A stretch of DNA of 64,000 bases from Chengkuizengella sediminis (GTDB lineage: Bacteria > Bacillota > Bacilli > Paenibacillales > KCTC-33759). The notes under the pieces were generated by a model, which saw only the letters and a program-made list of their open reading frames with translations, had not been told where the DNA came from and ran no database searches. Numbering within the stretch: position 1 is the stretch's first letter; each line of letters begins with the position of its first letter. Position numbers and translations under genes: made by a program. Shown piece by piece: positions 1 through 8,748 of this stretch. Location: contig NZ_SIJC01000001.1 in the NCBI RefSeq assembly GCF_010078385.1, positions 744,001-808,000 of the forward strand. Direction: 5' to 3'.

Positions 1-305
1 ATGAGGATAAATCAATATTAGGTGCGGTAAATATTCGACATCAACTAAATGAAAAGTTATTGAACATAGGTGGACATATTGGTTACGGTATCTGTTCTTC
101 GGAAAGGCGTAAAGGTTATGCTACTAAAATGTTGGCTCTATCATTGGAAAAAGCCAGAGAATTAGGAATCCAAAAAGTGCTTGTTACTTGTGATTATAAT
201 AATTTGGCTTCTAAAAAAACCATTTTTAATAATGGAGGCGTGCCTGATACGGATTATGTTGAGGAAAGTGGAAATATTGTGAATAGATTTTGGATCGAGC
301 TTTAA
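1..305 (+). CDS. GNAT family N-acetyltransferase, C-terminal part
   Basis: The reading frame is open from base 3 with no start, so the 5' end lies outside the window. The visible ~100 residues carry the GNAT acetyl-CoA motif A (GYGICSSERRKGYATKML), where R-x-x-G-Y-A is the pyrophosphate-binding loop, followed by the conserved helix and the CDYNN segment of motif B. This is typical of the YjdJ/RimJ-like group of small acetyltransferases. The substrate cannot be told from the sequence. The stop codon overlaps the stop of the convergent neighbouring gene by two bases. Confidence 0.85.
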   Translation, partial: EDKSILGAVNIRHQLNEKLLNIGGHIGYGICSSERRKGYATKMLALSLEKARELGIQKVLVTCDYNNLASKKTIFNNGGVPDTDYVEESGNIVNRFWIEL

Positions 306-628
306 TAAGTTTCTTCAGGATGATATTGATATGTCGCAAGGTTTAAAGTTCGATGAGTATTAAACTTAATTCCTTCACTTTCAAGTGACATTTTTTGAAT
401 GAAAAATAATTCTTCATCAGCAATGCCTATTTCACCTTTGGCGTTGATCACTCGATGCCAAGGGAGTTTATGTTTTTGACTCATGGAATGAAGGATTCTA
501 ACAACTTGTCTAGCTCCCCTTGGACTTCCAGCTAACTGAGCTATTTGTCCATAAGTCATAACTTTTCCTGATGGGATTTGTTTGATGATTTTAAGAACCT
601 GTTCTGTAAAGCTCTCCAAAATGCACAT
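302..628 (-). CDS. Alkyltransferase-like (ATL) protein, MGMT DNA-binding fold
   Basis: This 108-residue protein consists only of the MGMT C-terminal DNA-binding domain. The helix-turn-helix region (YGQIAQLAGSPRGARQVVR) is intact. The active-site motif PCHRV of O6-alkylguanine-DNA alkyltransferases reads PWHRV, with tryptophan in place of the methyl-accepting cysteine. That substitution defines ATL proteins, which bind O6-alkylguanine lesions and recruit nucleotide excision repair instead of reversing damage. The first eight residues (MCILESFT) look slightly extended, and no better internal start is visible. It is convergent with the GNAT gene on the left. Confidence 0.9.
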   Translation of the reverse strand: MCILESFTEQVLKIIKQIPSGKVMTYGQIAQLAGSPRGARQVVRILHSMSQKHKLPWHRVINAKGEIGIADEELFFIQKMSLESEGIKFNTHRTLNLATYQYHPEETY

Positions 629-670
629 CTCCTTTATTACGTAGTCACAATTCCAAATTTTCTTTATTAA

Positions 671-1276
671 TTATAAACTCTTAATAAACTTAATAAAATC
701 TACTGTGTTTGTAAAATAGTAATCTGGCTCTTCTTCAAAATGAGTTGTTTGTACTGTTGAAAGCCAATGTACTCCTACTGTTAATAGATTTGCAGCTTTA
801 CCTGCTCTAATATCTGCGATACTATCACCAACAAAAATAACTTCATCCTTTTTCAAATTCATCATTTCCATTGTTTTTAATATACCCTCAGGATTTGGTT
901 TTGGTTGTTGAACCTCATCTCCAGCAATCGTTGTCTCAAACAAAGAGGTCATACTCAGTTGATCTAATGAAATATCCAAACCTCTTCTGCTTTTTCCAGT
1001 AATAATTCCCATTCTTAATCTCATGCCAAGTAAATCTTTTAACATTTTAATAATTTCACTAGAACTAAGCATGATGTCTCTATGTGCTTTTTGATATGAA
1101 GAGTAATACCTTTCAACTGCTTCATTTGTAAGTTTTTTGTTTTGAATAAAACCTCGAATAATTTCATCATCTGTTGGACCAAATAATTGTATGATCTCTT
1201 TATCTGATAGATTCTTCTTTTCATAGTGAAATCTCCTTTGGTTAAAGAGTAGAAATCCAATAGCTATCGGGTGCAA
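671..1276 (-). pseudogene. HAD-superfamily hydrolase lacking its catalytic N-terminus
   Basis: The C-terminal two thirds is a normal HAD hydrolase of the PpaX/phosphoglycolate-phosphatase type. Motif II lies in GIITGKS, motif III in PKPNPE, and motif IV is FVGDSIADIRAGKAA. Motif I (DxDGT), which carries the nucleophile aspartate, is absent from the frame and from the DNA upstream. A strong ribosome site (complement of 1233-1240) followed by an ATG at 1222-1224 is present but reads a different frame, which runs out at 1039. The likely history is an internal deletion just after the start codon that removed motif I and shifted the frame. A functional hydrolase is unlikely. Confidence 0.75.
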
Positions 1277-1386
1277 CTTTTTGTTCTTCTACACCCATTG
1301 TAACGTATTTTCTATTATTTTTTCTCAATATGTAAACCGCGATAGTAATTTATTCTTTTCTTAAAAACAAAATGAAATCTTAAAAC

Positions 1387-1432
1387 AAAAAAAACTCCAT
1401 CATGTTCAGATTCAAATGAACAGAATGGAGAA
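1387..1432 (-). terminator. Rho-independent terminator after the small membrane protein gene
   Basis: On the minus strand two paired blocks (CTCCAT/ATGGAG and TGTTCA/TGAACA) form a long stem, followed by a run of T residues (read as A residues at 1387-1396). It lies directly downstream of the gene ending at 1448. Confidence 0.8.
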
Positions 1433-1447
1433 GTCTTTTGTAAAGCA

Positions 1448-1624
1448 TCAAACTTTTCTAACTTTAAAATAATATACGATTACACCGAAAGGTCCAAACA
1501 AAGACACAATGACCTTCCATAACATATGTATATTCGTTTCTTTTCGTTTGGAGATTTTAGTAATCATAAAAATAGAAATAATCCATATAACGAATGCCAA
1601 AGTAAACCCTATTGGTCCAGCCAT
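1448..1624 (-). CDS. Small two-helix membrane protein (PLDc_N-like)
   Basis: This 58-residue protein has two hydrophobic helices (about residues 3-21 and 36-53) joined by a basic loop. The second helix contains FGPFGVIVYYF, resembling the PLDc_N family found in cardiolipin synthases and as free-standing small membrane proteins. The start is the second of two ATGs: AAGGTGGG sits 9 bases from it but only 3 from the first ATG. It has its own terminator. The function is unknown. Confidence 0.65.
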   Translation of the reverse strand: MAGPIGFTLAFVIWIISIFMITKISKRKETNIHMLWKVIVSLFGPFGVIVYYFKVRKV

Positions 1625-1688
1625 AATCATAACCCACCTTTTGTGTTTAATGCTGATCTAAACATTATAACTTATATATTTAGATTTT

Positions 1689-2870
1689 TCATTTATTAAA
1701 CAAAAATTTCAATAATCCCCCTTTTTTCCATACCTTCTCAATATGCAGATCTTTTGATACCAATAACAAATCTGCTTGCAAACCTTCATCTATACTTCCA
1801 ATTTGATCTTCCATTCCTAGCCGTTTTGCAGGATTATAACTAGCTAATTTACTAACCTCAGGGACAGTCAGACCAACTTTATTAACCATATATTTAAAAG
1901 CTTCTATCATCGTTAAACTGCTACCTGCAAGATTCCCTCCTTCTTTTAATCTTGCTACGTTATCTTTCACTACAACATTTAATCCTCCCAAATTATAGAT
2001 CCCGTCCCCTAAGCCAGCTGCTGACATCGCATCCGTAATGAGTAATAGATTATCTTTATTTTTTAATTTGCTTAATAAATCAATACAAATTGGGTGAACA
2101 TGTTCTCCATCTGCTATAATTTCTGTGCTTACCCCTTCATTCATTAAAATACTTCCAACTACGCCTGGTTCTCTATGATGAATTCCACTCATTGCGTTAA
2201 ACATATGTACGGAGTGAGTTAATCCCGCTTCGTATGCAGTTTCCATTTCCTCATGAACTGCATCGGAGTGTCCACACGCCATCACAATACCTTGTTCTAC
2301 CCCATATTGAATCATCTCAACAGCTTTTTCTCTCTCTGGAGCAAGGGTTAATATTTTGATCACCCCTGGGAATTTATCAATCCATTCTTTTAGCCAATCT
2401 ATCTGAGGTGGAACAACGTAATTTGGGTTTTGGGCTCCTAGTTTATTGGGATTTATAAAAGGACCTTCCAAATGTACGCCAATGATTTGTGCAAAAGGTA
2501 GTCCTTTTTCCTGTGAGCTCTCAACTGATTGCAACACCTTCTCAATATTTTCTTTGGAGGAGGTAACGGTTGTAGCAAGCATTGTCGTTGTCCCATATTG
2601 AGCATGAAATTCACTTATTCCTTGTAGAGATTCCAGACTAGCATCCATAAAGTCAAAACCATTACCACCATGTACATGAACATCTATAAAACCTGGAAGT
2701 AACCAAGCTCCTTCAGCATTCACACGTTTCACATTTGGTTTATCCACCAAAAAAGAATCCACATCATGATTTTCAACAACTTGTTCTATTTTTCCCTCAT
2801 GTATGAAAACTGCCCCTCTTTCAATTACTCCTGTTATGCTAACAATATTTGCGTTATATATAAACAACAT
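1689..2870 (-). CDS. nagA: N-acetylglucosamine-6-phosphate deacetylase
   Basis: This cytoplasmic amidohydrolase (393 aa, normal family length) converts GlcNAc-6-P to glucosamine-6-P and acetate for amino-sugar use and cell-wall recycling. Visible signatures are HVHGGNGFDFMD, HLEGPFINP with the metal-binding glutamate, GHSDA, HMFNAMSG, and ITDAM with the catalytic aspartate. GAGGTGA precedes the ATG. No nagB or GntR-type regulator lies beside it, so it is a stand-alone gene divergent from deoD. Identification rests on several motifs and full length. Confidence 0.95.
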   Translation of the reverse strand: MLFIYNANIVSITGVIERGAVFIHEGKIEQVVENHDVDSFLVDKPNVKRVNAEGAWLLPGFIDVHVHGGNGFDFMDASLESLQGISEFHAQYGTTTMLATTVTSSKENIEKVLQSVESSQEKGLPFAQIIGVHLEGPFINPNKLGAQNPNYVVPPQIDWLKEWIDKFPGVIKILTLAPEREKAVEMIQYGVEQGIVMACGHSDAVHEEMETAYEAGLTHSVHMFNAMSGIHHREPGVVGSILMNEGVSTEIIADGEHVHPICIDLLSKLKNKDNLLLITDAMSAAGLGDGIYNLGGLNVVVKDNVARLKEGGNLAGSSLTMIEAFKYMVNKVGLTVPEVSKLASYNPAKRLGMEDQIGSIDEGLQADLLLVSKDLHIEKVWKKGGLLKFLFNK

Positions 2871-3065
2871 TTTTCACCTCAAATATTTTATCAAAGTCGT
2901 ACTTATTCATTCTTCTAATTTAAACTATAAAACAGATCTACATTTAAAAACAGGGGGAAATTTTGTTCATTTTATGTCTTATTTGAATCAGTATAACGAT
3001 TATGATACATTGATTAAGCAAGGTTATGATAACTACCTATTGAAAACGAGAAAGGATTGTTAAAA

Positions 3066-3767
3066 ATGAGCATACATATTGAGGCAAAAGAAAATGAAAT
3101 CGCGGAAACGATACTGTTACCAGGTGATCCATTACGCGCAAAATATATCGCAGAAACCTTCTTAGAAGATATTTCTTGTTATAACAATGTTCGCGGCATG
3201 TTAGGGTTTACAGGTACATATAAAAATGAACGTATTTCTGTACAGGGAACTGGAATGGGTGTTCCTTCTATTTCTATTTATGTAAATGAATTGATTCAAA
3301 GTTATGGTGTGAAAAATTTAATCAGAGTAGGTACATGTGGAGCAATTCAGAAAGATGTAAAAGTACGTGATGTCATTCTTGCCATGACCTCCACCACAGA
3401 TTCTCAAATGAATCGCATTGAATTTGGAGCTATTGATTATGCGCCAACAGCGAACTTTGACCTTTTAAAAAGAGCTTATGACACTGGCGTTGAAAAAGGA
3501 TTAAATTTAAAAGTGGGTAACGTATTTACTGCAGATCAATTTTATAATGATAATGCACAATTTGAAAAGTTAGCTCGTTTCGGCGTACTTGCAGTTGAGA
3601 TGGAAACAACTGCTCTATATACTTTAGCTGCAAAATTTGATGTTAATGCACTCTCTGTTTTAACTGTAAGTGATCACATTTTAACAGGGGAAGAAACAAC
3701 TTCTCAAGAAAGACAATCAACTTTTAGTGATATGATTGAAGTTGCATTAGATGCTGCAATAAAATAA
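3066..3767 (+). CDS. deoD: Purine-nucleoside phosphorylase, DeoD type
   Basis: This hexameric PNP-type enzyme performs phosphorolysis of purine (deoxy)nucleosides. Conserved features are [13 protein letters not shown] (phosphate and ribose site), [16 protein letters not shown], the nucleoside-binding VEMETTALY, and TVSDH with the catalytic aspartate. The start is the ATG at 3066, nine bases after GAAAGGA. An upstream in-frame TTG at 3057 is immediately next to that ribosome site and is unlikely. The length of 233 aa fits the family. Confidence 0.95.
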   Translation: MSIHIEAKENEIAETILLPGDPLRAKYIAETFLEDISCYNNVRGMLGFTGTYKNERISVQGTGMGVPSISIYVNELIQSYGVKNLIRVGTCGAIQKDVKVRDVILAMTSTTDSQMNRIEFGAIDYAPTANFDLLKRAYDTGVEKGLNLKVGNVFTADQFYNDNAQFEKLARFGVLAVEMETTALYTLAAKFDVNALSVLTVSDHILTGEETTSQERQSTFSDMIEVALDAAIK

Positions 3768-3820
3768 TAAACAACCATTACTAATACGAAAGAAAAGTTT
3801 AAAAAATACTTAATTAACTA

Positions 3821-3852
3821 TTGACCCTGTACCTAGGTACAGGGTTTATACT
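3821..3852 (+). promoter_or_regulatory. MerR-type promoter/operator of the mercury operon
   Basis: A -35 hexamer TTGACC (3821-3826) and a -10 hexamer TATACT (3847-3852) are separated by 20 bp instead of 17. The spacer holds a perfect 20-bp palindrome, CCCTGTACCTAGGTACAGGG (3825-3844). Overlong spacers with a central dyad are the signature of MerR-family promoters, which the regulator untwists on metal binding. The sequence resembles the classical mer operator (GTAC...GTAC core). merR begins 20 bases downstream, so the regulator is in the operon it controls. Confidence 0.9.
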
Positions 3853-3872
3853 TTTTTATGAGGTGAACGAAC

Positions 3873-4274
3873 ATGAGTTATCAAGCAGGTGAAATAGCAA
3901 AGGCTTGTTTTATTAACAAAGAAACACTCCGTTATTATGAACGTGTTGGCCTCATCCCTGAACCTCCACGTTCCCAATCGGGGTATCGATTGTATCCAGA
4001 AAGTACAATTCAAAGAATACAATTCATTAAAAGATTACAAGGATTAGATTTTAGCATCAAAGAAATAGATAAAATGCTCGGTATTATTGATAAGGACAAT
4101 TTAAAATGTCGAGACATGTATGAATTCACATCTCAAAAAATAAGTGATATTGAACAAAAAATGAAAGAACTAACGAAGGCTAAAAATTTGTTAGAAGAAT
4201 TGAAACAACGTTGTCCAGATGAAAAAGAAATGTTTGAATGTCCCATCGTAGATTCACTTTTAGAAGAGAGTTAA
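3873..4274 (+). CDS. merR: Mercury(II)-responsive MerR regulator
   Basis: This 133-residue protein has an N-terminal winged helix-turn-helix (ETLRYYERVGLI, SGYRLYPE), a dimerisation coiled coil (about 80-112) and a C-terminal metal loop. Cysteines fall at 79, 114 and 123, the three mercury ligands known in Gram-positive MerR, in the contexts NLKCRDMYE, KQRCPDE and FECPI. It should repress the operon without Hg(II) and activate it with Hg(II) through the operator just upstream. GAGGTGA precedes the ATG. Confidence 0.95.
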   Translation: MSYQAGEIAKACFINKETLRYYERVGLIPEPPRSQSGYRLYPESTIQRIQFIKRLQGLDFSIKEIDKMLGIIDKDNLKCRDMYEFTSQKISDIEQKMKELTKAKNLLEELKQRCPDEKEMFECPIVDSLLEES

Positions 4275-4294
4275 CAGAAAAAGGTGGTGCAATA

Positions 4295-4489
4295 GTGAAC
4301 AACAAAAAAACATTTATTTTTGGTTTAGTAGGAACATTCATCACTCTTGTTTGTTGCTTTACCCCCTTACTTGTTATCACATTAGGAGCAATAGGTCTCA
4401 GTACATGGATTGGGTTCATTGATTATTTCCTTATTCCATTAATCGTATTTTTTATCGGATTAACATACTTTTCATATAAGAAATCATAG
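4295..4489 (+). CDS. merF: MerF-like mercuric ion uptake membrane protein
   Basis: This is a small inner-membrane protein with two helices and the vicinal cysteine pair LVCCFTPLL at residues 20-21, followed by LGAIGLSTWIGFIDYFLIP. This is the MerF signature. MerF carries Hg(II) across the membrane to MerA. The start is GTG at 4295, placed after AAAGGTGG; the frame continues upstream but overlaps merR. At 64 residues it is shorter than the usual ~80, and the second C-terminal cysteine pair of canonical MerF is missing. It lies between merR and merA. Confidence 0.85.
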   Translation: MNNKKTFIFGLVGTFITLVCCFTPLLVITLGAIGLSTWIGFIDYFLIPLIVFFIGLTYFSYKKS

Positions 4490-4543
4490 TCATAAAAAAT
4501 TCAAAAGATTGATTTTAAGAATACTATAGGAAGGGTGAGTATA

Positions 4544-5959
4544 TTGAAAGAGGATAAATTTGATTTTGATTTTGCCATTATTGGTTCTGGAGCTGCTGCA
4601 TTTTCAGCTGCAATTCAAGCTTCTCAATACAATACAAAAATAGTGATGATTGAAAAAGGTACTATTGGTGGAACATGTGTGAATATAGGATGTATACCAT
4701 CTAAAACGTTAATACAGGCTGGGAACATTAATCATACAATTCAACATCATCTCGTCCAAGGTCTGCGAAGTGAAACAAAACATATTGATTTTAAAAGTAT
4801 AATATCTCAAAAGGATGAACTTGTTTTTTCACTTAGACAGCAAAAATATGAGAATCTAATTGATCAATACGGATTTGAGTTCATTCGAGGTGAGGCTAAA
4901 TTTATAAGTTCACATACGATTGAAGTAAATGACAAAAGGATTACCTCAAATATTATTTTAATTGCTACAGGGGCATCCCCATTTATTCCAGACATTACGG
5001 GACTAAAAGATGTAAAATACTTAACAAGTACTTCTGCTATGAATCTAGAAAAAATCCCTAATCGAATGGTTGTCATTGGAGCAGGTTATATCGGTCTTGA
5101 GCTTGGGCAAATGTTTCATAATTTAGGCTCTAAGGTTACTCTTCTTAAACGTAATGATCGTTTATTACCTTCTTATGATTCAGAAATATCGAAAAGAGTT
5201 TCTAGTTTTTTTAAAGGGGAACATTTAAAACTATTAACTGGCGTAACATATAAAAAAATAGAACAAAAAGGAACCATGAAGAGGATTCACATTACAATTC
5301 AAGGTGAGGATCAAATCATTGAAGCAGATGAGATACTTGTGGCTGCAGGGAGATCTCCAAATACAAGTAACCTTAATCTGAAAAATACAAAAGTACATTT
5401 TTTGGGTGAGTCAGGAGAACTTCTAGTTAACGAATACATGCAAACTAATGTAGAAAACATTTATGCCGCTGGAGATGTACTTCTTAGTGCACAATTTGTG
5501 TACACCGCTGCACATCAAGGAAGTATTGTTGCAGATCATGCATTTGGAACCACAAAACGAAAAAATAATTCGAGTGTGATTCCATCTGTGATTTTTACTA
5601 ATCCTTCGATTGCATCAGTTGGTATTACTGAACAAACAGCAAGAGAAAACGATATCCCTATAAAAACATCTATTTTATCAATGGAAAATGTACCTAGAGC
5701 AATCATTAATTTGAATACAGAAGGGTTAATTAAAATAGTAGCTGAAAAAAATACGAATAAAATACTAGGTGTACAGGTTGTTGCAGAAAACGCTGGTGAA
5801 ATGATTTATGCAGCTACACTAGCTGTACAATTTGGATTAACAATAGATAACATCAATGAAACCTTTGCCCCATATCTTACAATGGCTGAAGGGCTTAAAT
5901 TAACCTCTCTTGCATTTGATAAAGATCCAAAAAATCTATCTTGTTGTGCAGGGAATTAA
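4544..5959 (+). CDS. merA: Mercuric reductase (without N-terminal HMA domain)
   Basis: This FAD/NADPH disulfide oxidoreductase reduces Hg(II) to volatile Hg(0). It has the FAD-binding IIGSGAAAFSAA, the redox-active pair in GGTCVNIGCIPSK (about C45 and C50), a second Rossmann motif VIGAGYIGLELG, AAGDV, and the C-terminal mercury-delivering cysteine pair (LSCCAGN) that separates MerA from lipoamide dehydrogenases. The heavy-metal-associated NmerA domain is absent. AGGAAGG is nine bases before the TTG at 4544. The in-frame GTG at 4535 touches the ribosome site and is less likely. It is the last gene of the mer operon; merB and merP are absent. Confidence 0.93.
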   Translation: MKEDKFDFDFAIIGSGAAAFSAAIQASQYNTKIVMIEKGTIGGTCVNIGCIPSKTLIQAGNINHTIQHHLVQGLRSETKHIDFKSIISQKDELVFSLRQQKYENLIDQYGFEFIRGEAKFISSHTIEVNDKRITSNIILIATGASPFIPDITGLKDVKYLTSTSAMNLEKIPNRMVVIGAGYIGLELGQMFHNLGSKVTLLKRNDRLLPSYDSEISKRVSSFFKGEHLKLLTGVTYKKIEQKGTMKRIHITIQGEDQIIEADEILVAAGRSPNTSNLNLKNTKVHFLGESGELLVNEYMQTNVENIYAAGDVLLSAQFVYTAAHQGSIVADHAFGTTKRKNNSSVIPSVIFTNPSIASVGITEQTARENDIPIKTSILSMENVPRAIINLNTEGLIKIVAEKNTNKILGVQVVAENAGEMIYAATLAVQFGLTIDNINETFAPYLTMAEGLKLTSLAFDKDPKNLSCCAGN

Positions 5960-6507
5960 ATACACGATTCAAGATTATGTTCATCTTTTAATAATCCATA
6001 TAAATACATATCATAACGTTTACCATTACGTTCAAGAAACTCACGGTAAACTCCCTCTTTTTTAAATCCAAGTTTTTCATATAGAGTAACTGCTCGTTCG
6101 TTATAACTAAATACGGTTAATTGTAAGCGATATAAATTAAGTTCACTAAATGCATAATGAAGTGCAAGTGTTAACATTTCTGTGCCAAAACCTTTTGACC
6201 AATTTTGTTTATCTCCAATGGCCATGGATATCCATGCCGTACGGTGATTCCACAGTATTCCATCTATTTCTATTATCCCTATGATTTGATCTGAATCTCT
6301 TAACCTTACAGCAAAGCGGTATTCATTGGAATTAGTGGATTCAATCCACTTTTTTATTTCAGAAGCTTGCTTTGGGAATGCCGCTTCTGCAGTAAATAAA
6401 TTCAAAAAATCAGCATCTTCATACCATTTCAACATATGAGGAATATCTGTTTCTCTAATGGATGTTAATTTTAACTTCTCCCCTTCAAACAATTGACTTA
6501 ATTTCAT
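5956..6507 (-). CDS. RimJ/RimL-type GNAT N-acetyltransferase
   Basis: This ~183-residue GNAT has the RimJ/RimL layout: KLTSIRETDIPHMLKWYED near the N-terminus, WSKGFGTEMLTLALHYAF as motif A, and LTVFSYNERAVTLYEKLGFKKEG as motif B. Such enzymes acetylate ribosomal protein N-termini, small amines or antibiotics, and the substrate here cannot be predicted. The start is the ATG at 6507 with GAGGG five bases before it. The longer frame to 6564 lacks a ribosome site and resembles no family member. It is convergent with merA and the stops overlap. Confidence 0.85.
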   Translation of the reverse strand: MKLSQLFEGEKLKLTSIRETDIPHMLKWYEDADFLNLFTAEAAFPKQASEIKKWIESTNSNEYRFAVRLRDSDQIIGIIEIDGILWNHRTAWISMAIGDKQNWSKGFGTEMLTLALHYAFSELNLYRLQLTVFSYNERAVTLYEKLGFKKEGVYREFLERNGKRYDMYLYGLLKDEHNLESCI

Positions 6508-6573
6508 ATATACCCTCTTTTCTAGTATGTAATCTACACTTATAAATAACATTAGTGAAAACAAAATGATTTA

Positions 6574-7068
6574 TTATAAAAACAACATCATATGTTCTTC
6601 ATCATAATACGTATCTCCTATTTTTAAAGCTCTTTTATCTTCTCCAAATGTTTCAAACCCCATAGAATTATACAGTTTTCTTGCTGCTTCGTTCTCTTTA
6701 TTTACACTCAAATAAATTTGTTCAACTTCATCTAATTCTTTTGCTTTTTTTATTACTTCTATCATTAAACTTTTCCCAATCCCCATACCATGATAATCAG
6801 AATCAACATACATAGCATAGATATTTGCTCTATGTTTTAATTTATTTTTCTTTTCTTTAACCAAAGTCACTATTCCAATTAGTTGTTCACTTTTAAATGC
6901 ACCAAGAGTTATAGATTCCGATTGTAATCTACTTTTATATACTTCTACAGTAAATTCTTTTTCCTCTTCATAACTTGAACCAAATGCAGAAGGATGGTTT
7001 TTTAAACCTTTTAATCTAAGTTTTTTATATATTTCAGCATGTATTGAATCTAATCTTTTGATATTCAT
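6574..7068 (-). CDS. GNAT family N-acetyltransferase
   Basis: This complete 164-residue GNAT has the acetyl-CoA motif in YVDSDYHGMGIGKSLMIEVI and motif B in LSVNKENEAARKLYNSMGFETFGEDKRALKIGDTYYDE. AGGAGG lies upstream of the ATG. It is in tandem with the preceding RimJ-like gene but separated by about 65 bases. The substrate is unknown. Confidence 0.85.
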   Translation of the reverse strand: MNIKRLDSIHAEIYKKLRLKGLKNHPSAFGSSYEEEKEFTVEVYKSRLQSESITLGAFKSEQLIGIVTLVKEKKNKLKHRANIYAMYVDSDYHGMGIGKSLMIEVIKKAKELDEVEQIYLSVNKENEAARKLYNSMGFETFGEDKRALKIGDTYYDEEHMMLFL

Positions 7069-7155
7069 AAACTCCTCCTATTACATTCAAAATTGTTAAA
7101 ATTGCAATAAACACTTATTTTGATTAATGATATACTATTAAACATTAAATGTGAC

Positions 7156-7863
7156 CTACCAAGGTAACTTTCCAATACCAGGCTCTACATATAAACCTGA
7201 TTCATTCTTCTTTAGGTCTTTTATCCATTTGAAAATATTTTGTGCTGCTTCATACGGTTCAAGATTTGCATCTGAAGCTGCAGTTCTTGTTTTAATTTTA
7301 CCTGGGTGAATAGAATTCACACTAATTCCGTACTCTTCTAATTCATTGCTCATACATATGGAGAGCATATTTTGCGCTGCTTTGGTTACGCGATAAGAAT
7401 AAGAAAACTTTCTTTTTTTAAACTCACCAGATGCCATTTTCGCTAAAGAGCCTAAACGTGAAGAAACATTTATCACTCTAGGATTTGAAGCCTTTTTCAA
7501 TAAAGGTAATGTGGCCTGTACAACTCTAATCACCCCAACACAATGTACTTGAATCGCTTCATTTATTTCGGATGCTGTTACCTTTTCAAACTTATACTCT
7601 TTACCAGATATACCTGCATTGTTTATTACAATATCTATTACATCAGTATGTTTTTTCAACTGTGAATGAATGAAATTAATGGATTGATCCTCTGTGATAT
7701 CTGTGATAATCGGTTTGCAAGTTGGGAATTCTTTTTGTAGATTTACTGCATGTTCAATATTTCGAACAATTGTGTATACCTCATAATGAGTATTAAAAAA
7801 GGACTTAGTTAGTTCATATCCAAGCCCCCTACCTGCACCAGTGATTAAAACTCTCTCTTTCAT
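7156..7863 (-). CDS. Short-chain dehydrogenase/reductase
   Basis: This classical SDR (235 aa) has the cofactor-binding TGAGRGLG near residue 8, the structural NNAG motif (INNAGISG), the catalytic serine in NVSSRLGS and the active-site Y-x3-K in YSYRVTKAA. The Rossmann fold suggests an NAD(P)H-dependent carbonyl reductase. The substrate is not evident. The C-terminal half (IHPGKIKTRTA) is typical of YueD/sepiapterin-reductase-like bacterial SDRs. AGGATGTGA precedes the ATG. Confidence 0.9.
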   Translation of the reverse strand: MKERVLITGAGRGLGYELTKSFFNTHYEVYTIVRNIEHAVNLQKEFPTCKPIITDITEDQSINFIHSQLKKHTDVIDIVINNAGISGKEYKFEKVTASEINEAIQVHCVGVIRVVQATLPLLKKASNPRVINVSSRLGSLAKMASGEFKKRKFSYSYRVTKAAQNMLSICMSNELEEYGISVNSIHPGKIKTRTAASDANLEPYEAAQNIFKWIKDLKKNESGLYVEPGIGKLPW

Positions 7864-7912
7864 ACAATCACATCCTATATATTGGTTTTAATGAACAGTT
7901 AAATTAGCCATA

Positions 7913-8149
7913 TTACCTACTTGTAACTCCAAAAATAAACTTGAATTTATTACGATCCTTCGTTCCTTTTTGAAAACCTCTTTTTAAATCTAAAATATAT
8001 ACCGTTTTTCCAACCCAAATACGTAAGTATACGGAGTGAAACTTTACAGGATCAACAATTCCTTTTTCTTCAAATTCTGTACCATTGTTTAATTCTGTTT
8101 CAGTTCTTATTAACCAAGTATTACCTATTCCAAATTCAATGTATTTCAA
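7913..8149 (-). CDS. DUF3977-like small protein
   Basis: This 78-residue soluble protein begins KYIEFGIGNTWLIRTE and contains VYLRIWVGKTVYILD, which I recognise as the DUF3977 family of Bacillales. It is predicted to be all beta, has no catalytic motif, and its function is unknown. The start is TTG, with GGGAG about 12 bases upstream. It stands between an SDR and a secreted or anchored protein in the same direction. Confidence 0.7.
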   Translation of the reverse strand: MKYIEFGIGNTWLIRTETELNNGTEFEEKGIVDPVKFHSVYLRIWVGKTVYILDLKRGFQKGTKDRNKFKFIFGVTSR

Positions 8150-8194
8150 TTTTAAAGTACGCTCCCAATTAAAGTGAATTTATTTGTTTCTATT

Positions 8195-8500
8195 TCAGTT
8201 AAATGGTTCTAACCACCATGGATAATCAAATTGTCCATCTGACACTTTAAAGAATTTGCCCAAAATCCCTAGATGAGTTACTCCATTTTCATCAATTACT
8301 TCAATAAAAGGGGTATAGGTAGAAAATAGATAGAAATTAATATGTTCAATTATGATTTTAGGAGTGTCTGGGGTCGTTATTCCGAGCCTTTCATCTTCTT
8401 GAGCCATATATTCTTTATAATCTTCTAAATTTGGATTAGTTATAATTAATAATACGTTCATCATTACAACAACTAAGATAAACATAAATATCTTCTTCAT
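8195..8500 (-). CDS. Membrane-anchored or secreted small protein (DUF4359-like)
   Basis: This ~101-residue protein has an N-terminal hydrophobic helix (about residues 5-20) followed by TNPNLEDYKEYMAQED. The NP-x-x-(E/D)DY pattern after one helix is typical of DUF4359 proteins. The rest would lie outside the membrane. The ATG at 8500 is preceded by GGGTGAG; the apparent upstream GTG is part of that ribosome site. The function is unknown. Confidence 0.65.
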   Translation of the reverse strand: MKKIFMFILVVVMMNVLLIITNPNLEDYKEYMAQEDERLGITTPDTPKIIIEHINFYLFSTYTPFIEVIDENGVTHLGILGKFFKVSDGQFDYPWWLEPFN

Positions 8501-8748
8501 GTTTCTCACCCACTTTTTACACTCATAATCATTTGATCATAACTTTGCATTTATTAAATAAATGTAAAATCAATCCATGAAATCGCGTTTACTCATTATA
8601 TTAACTAACTCAAATGTTTAACTCATATTATATAACTCATTCCAAAATATTAATAGAAATTTTCATTAAATTTTTCATGGTGGTCATTAATACCTCTTAA
8701 ATGAAGTTATATGTCATACCAAGTAAGTCCTTTACTAACCAATATGCT

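Noticed and set aside
2803..3063. 86-residue plus-strand frame covering the nagA-deoD gap
   Set aside because: Half of it is antisense to nagA, and the rest is the promoter region of deoD.
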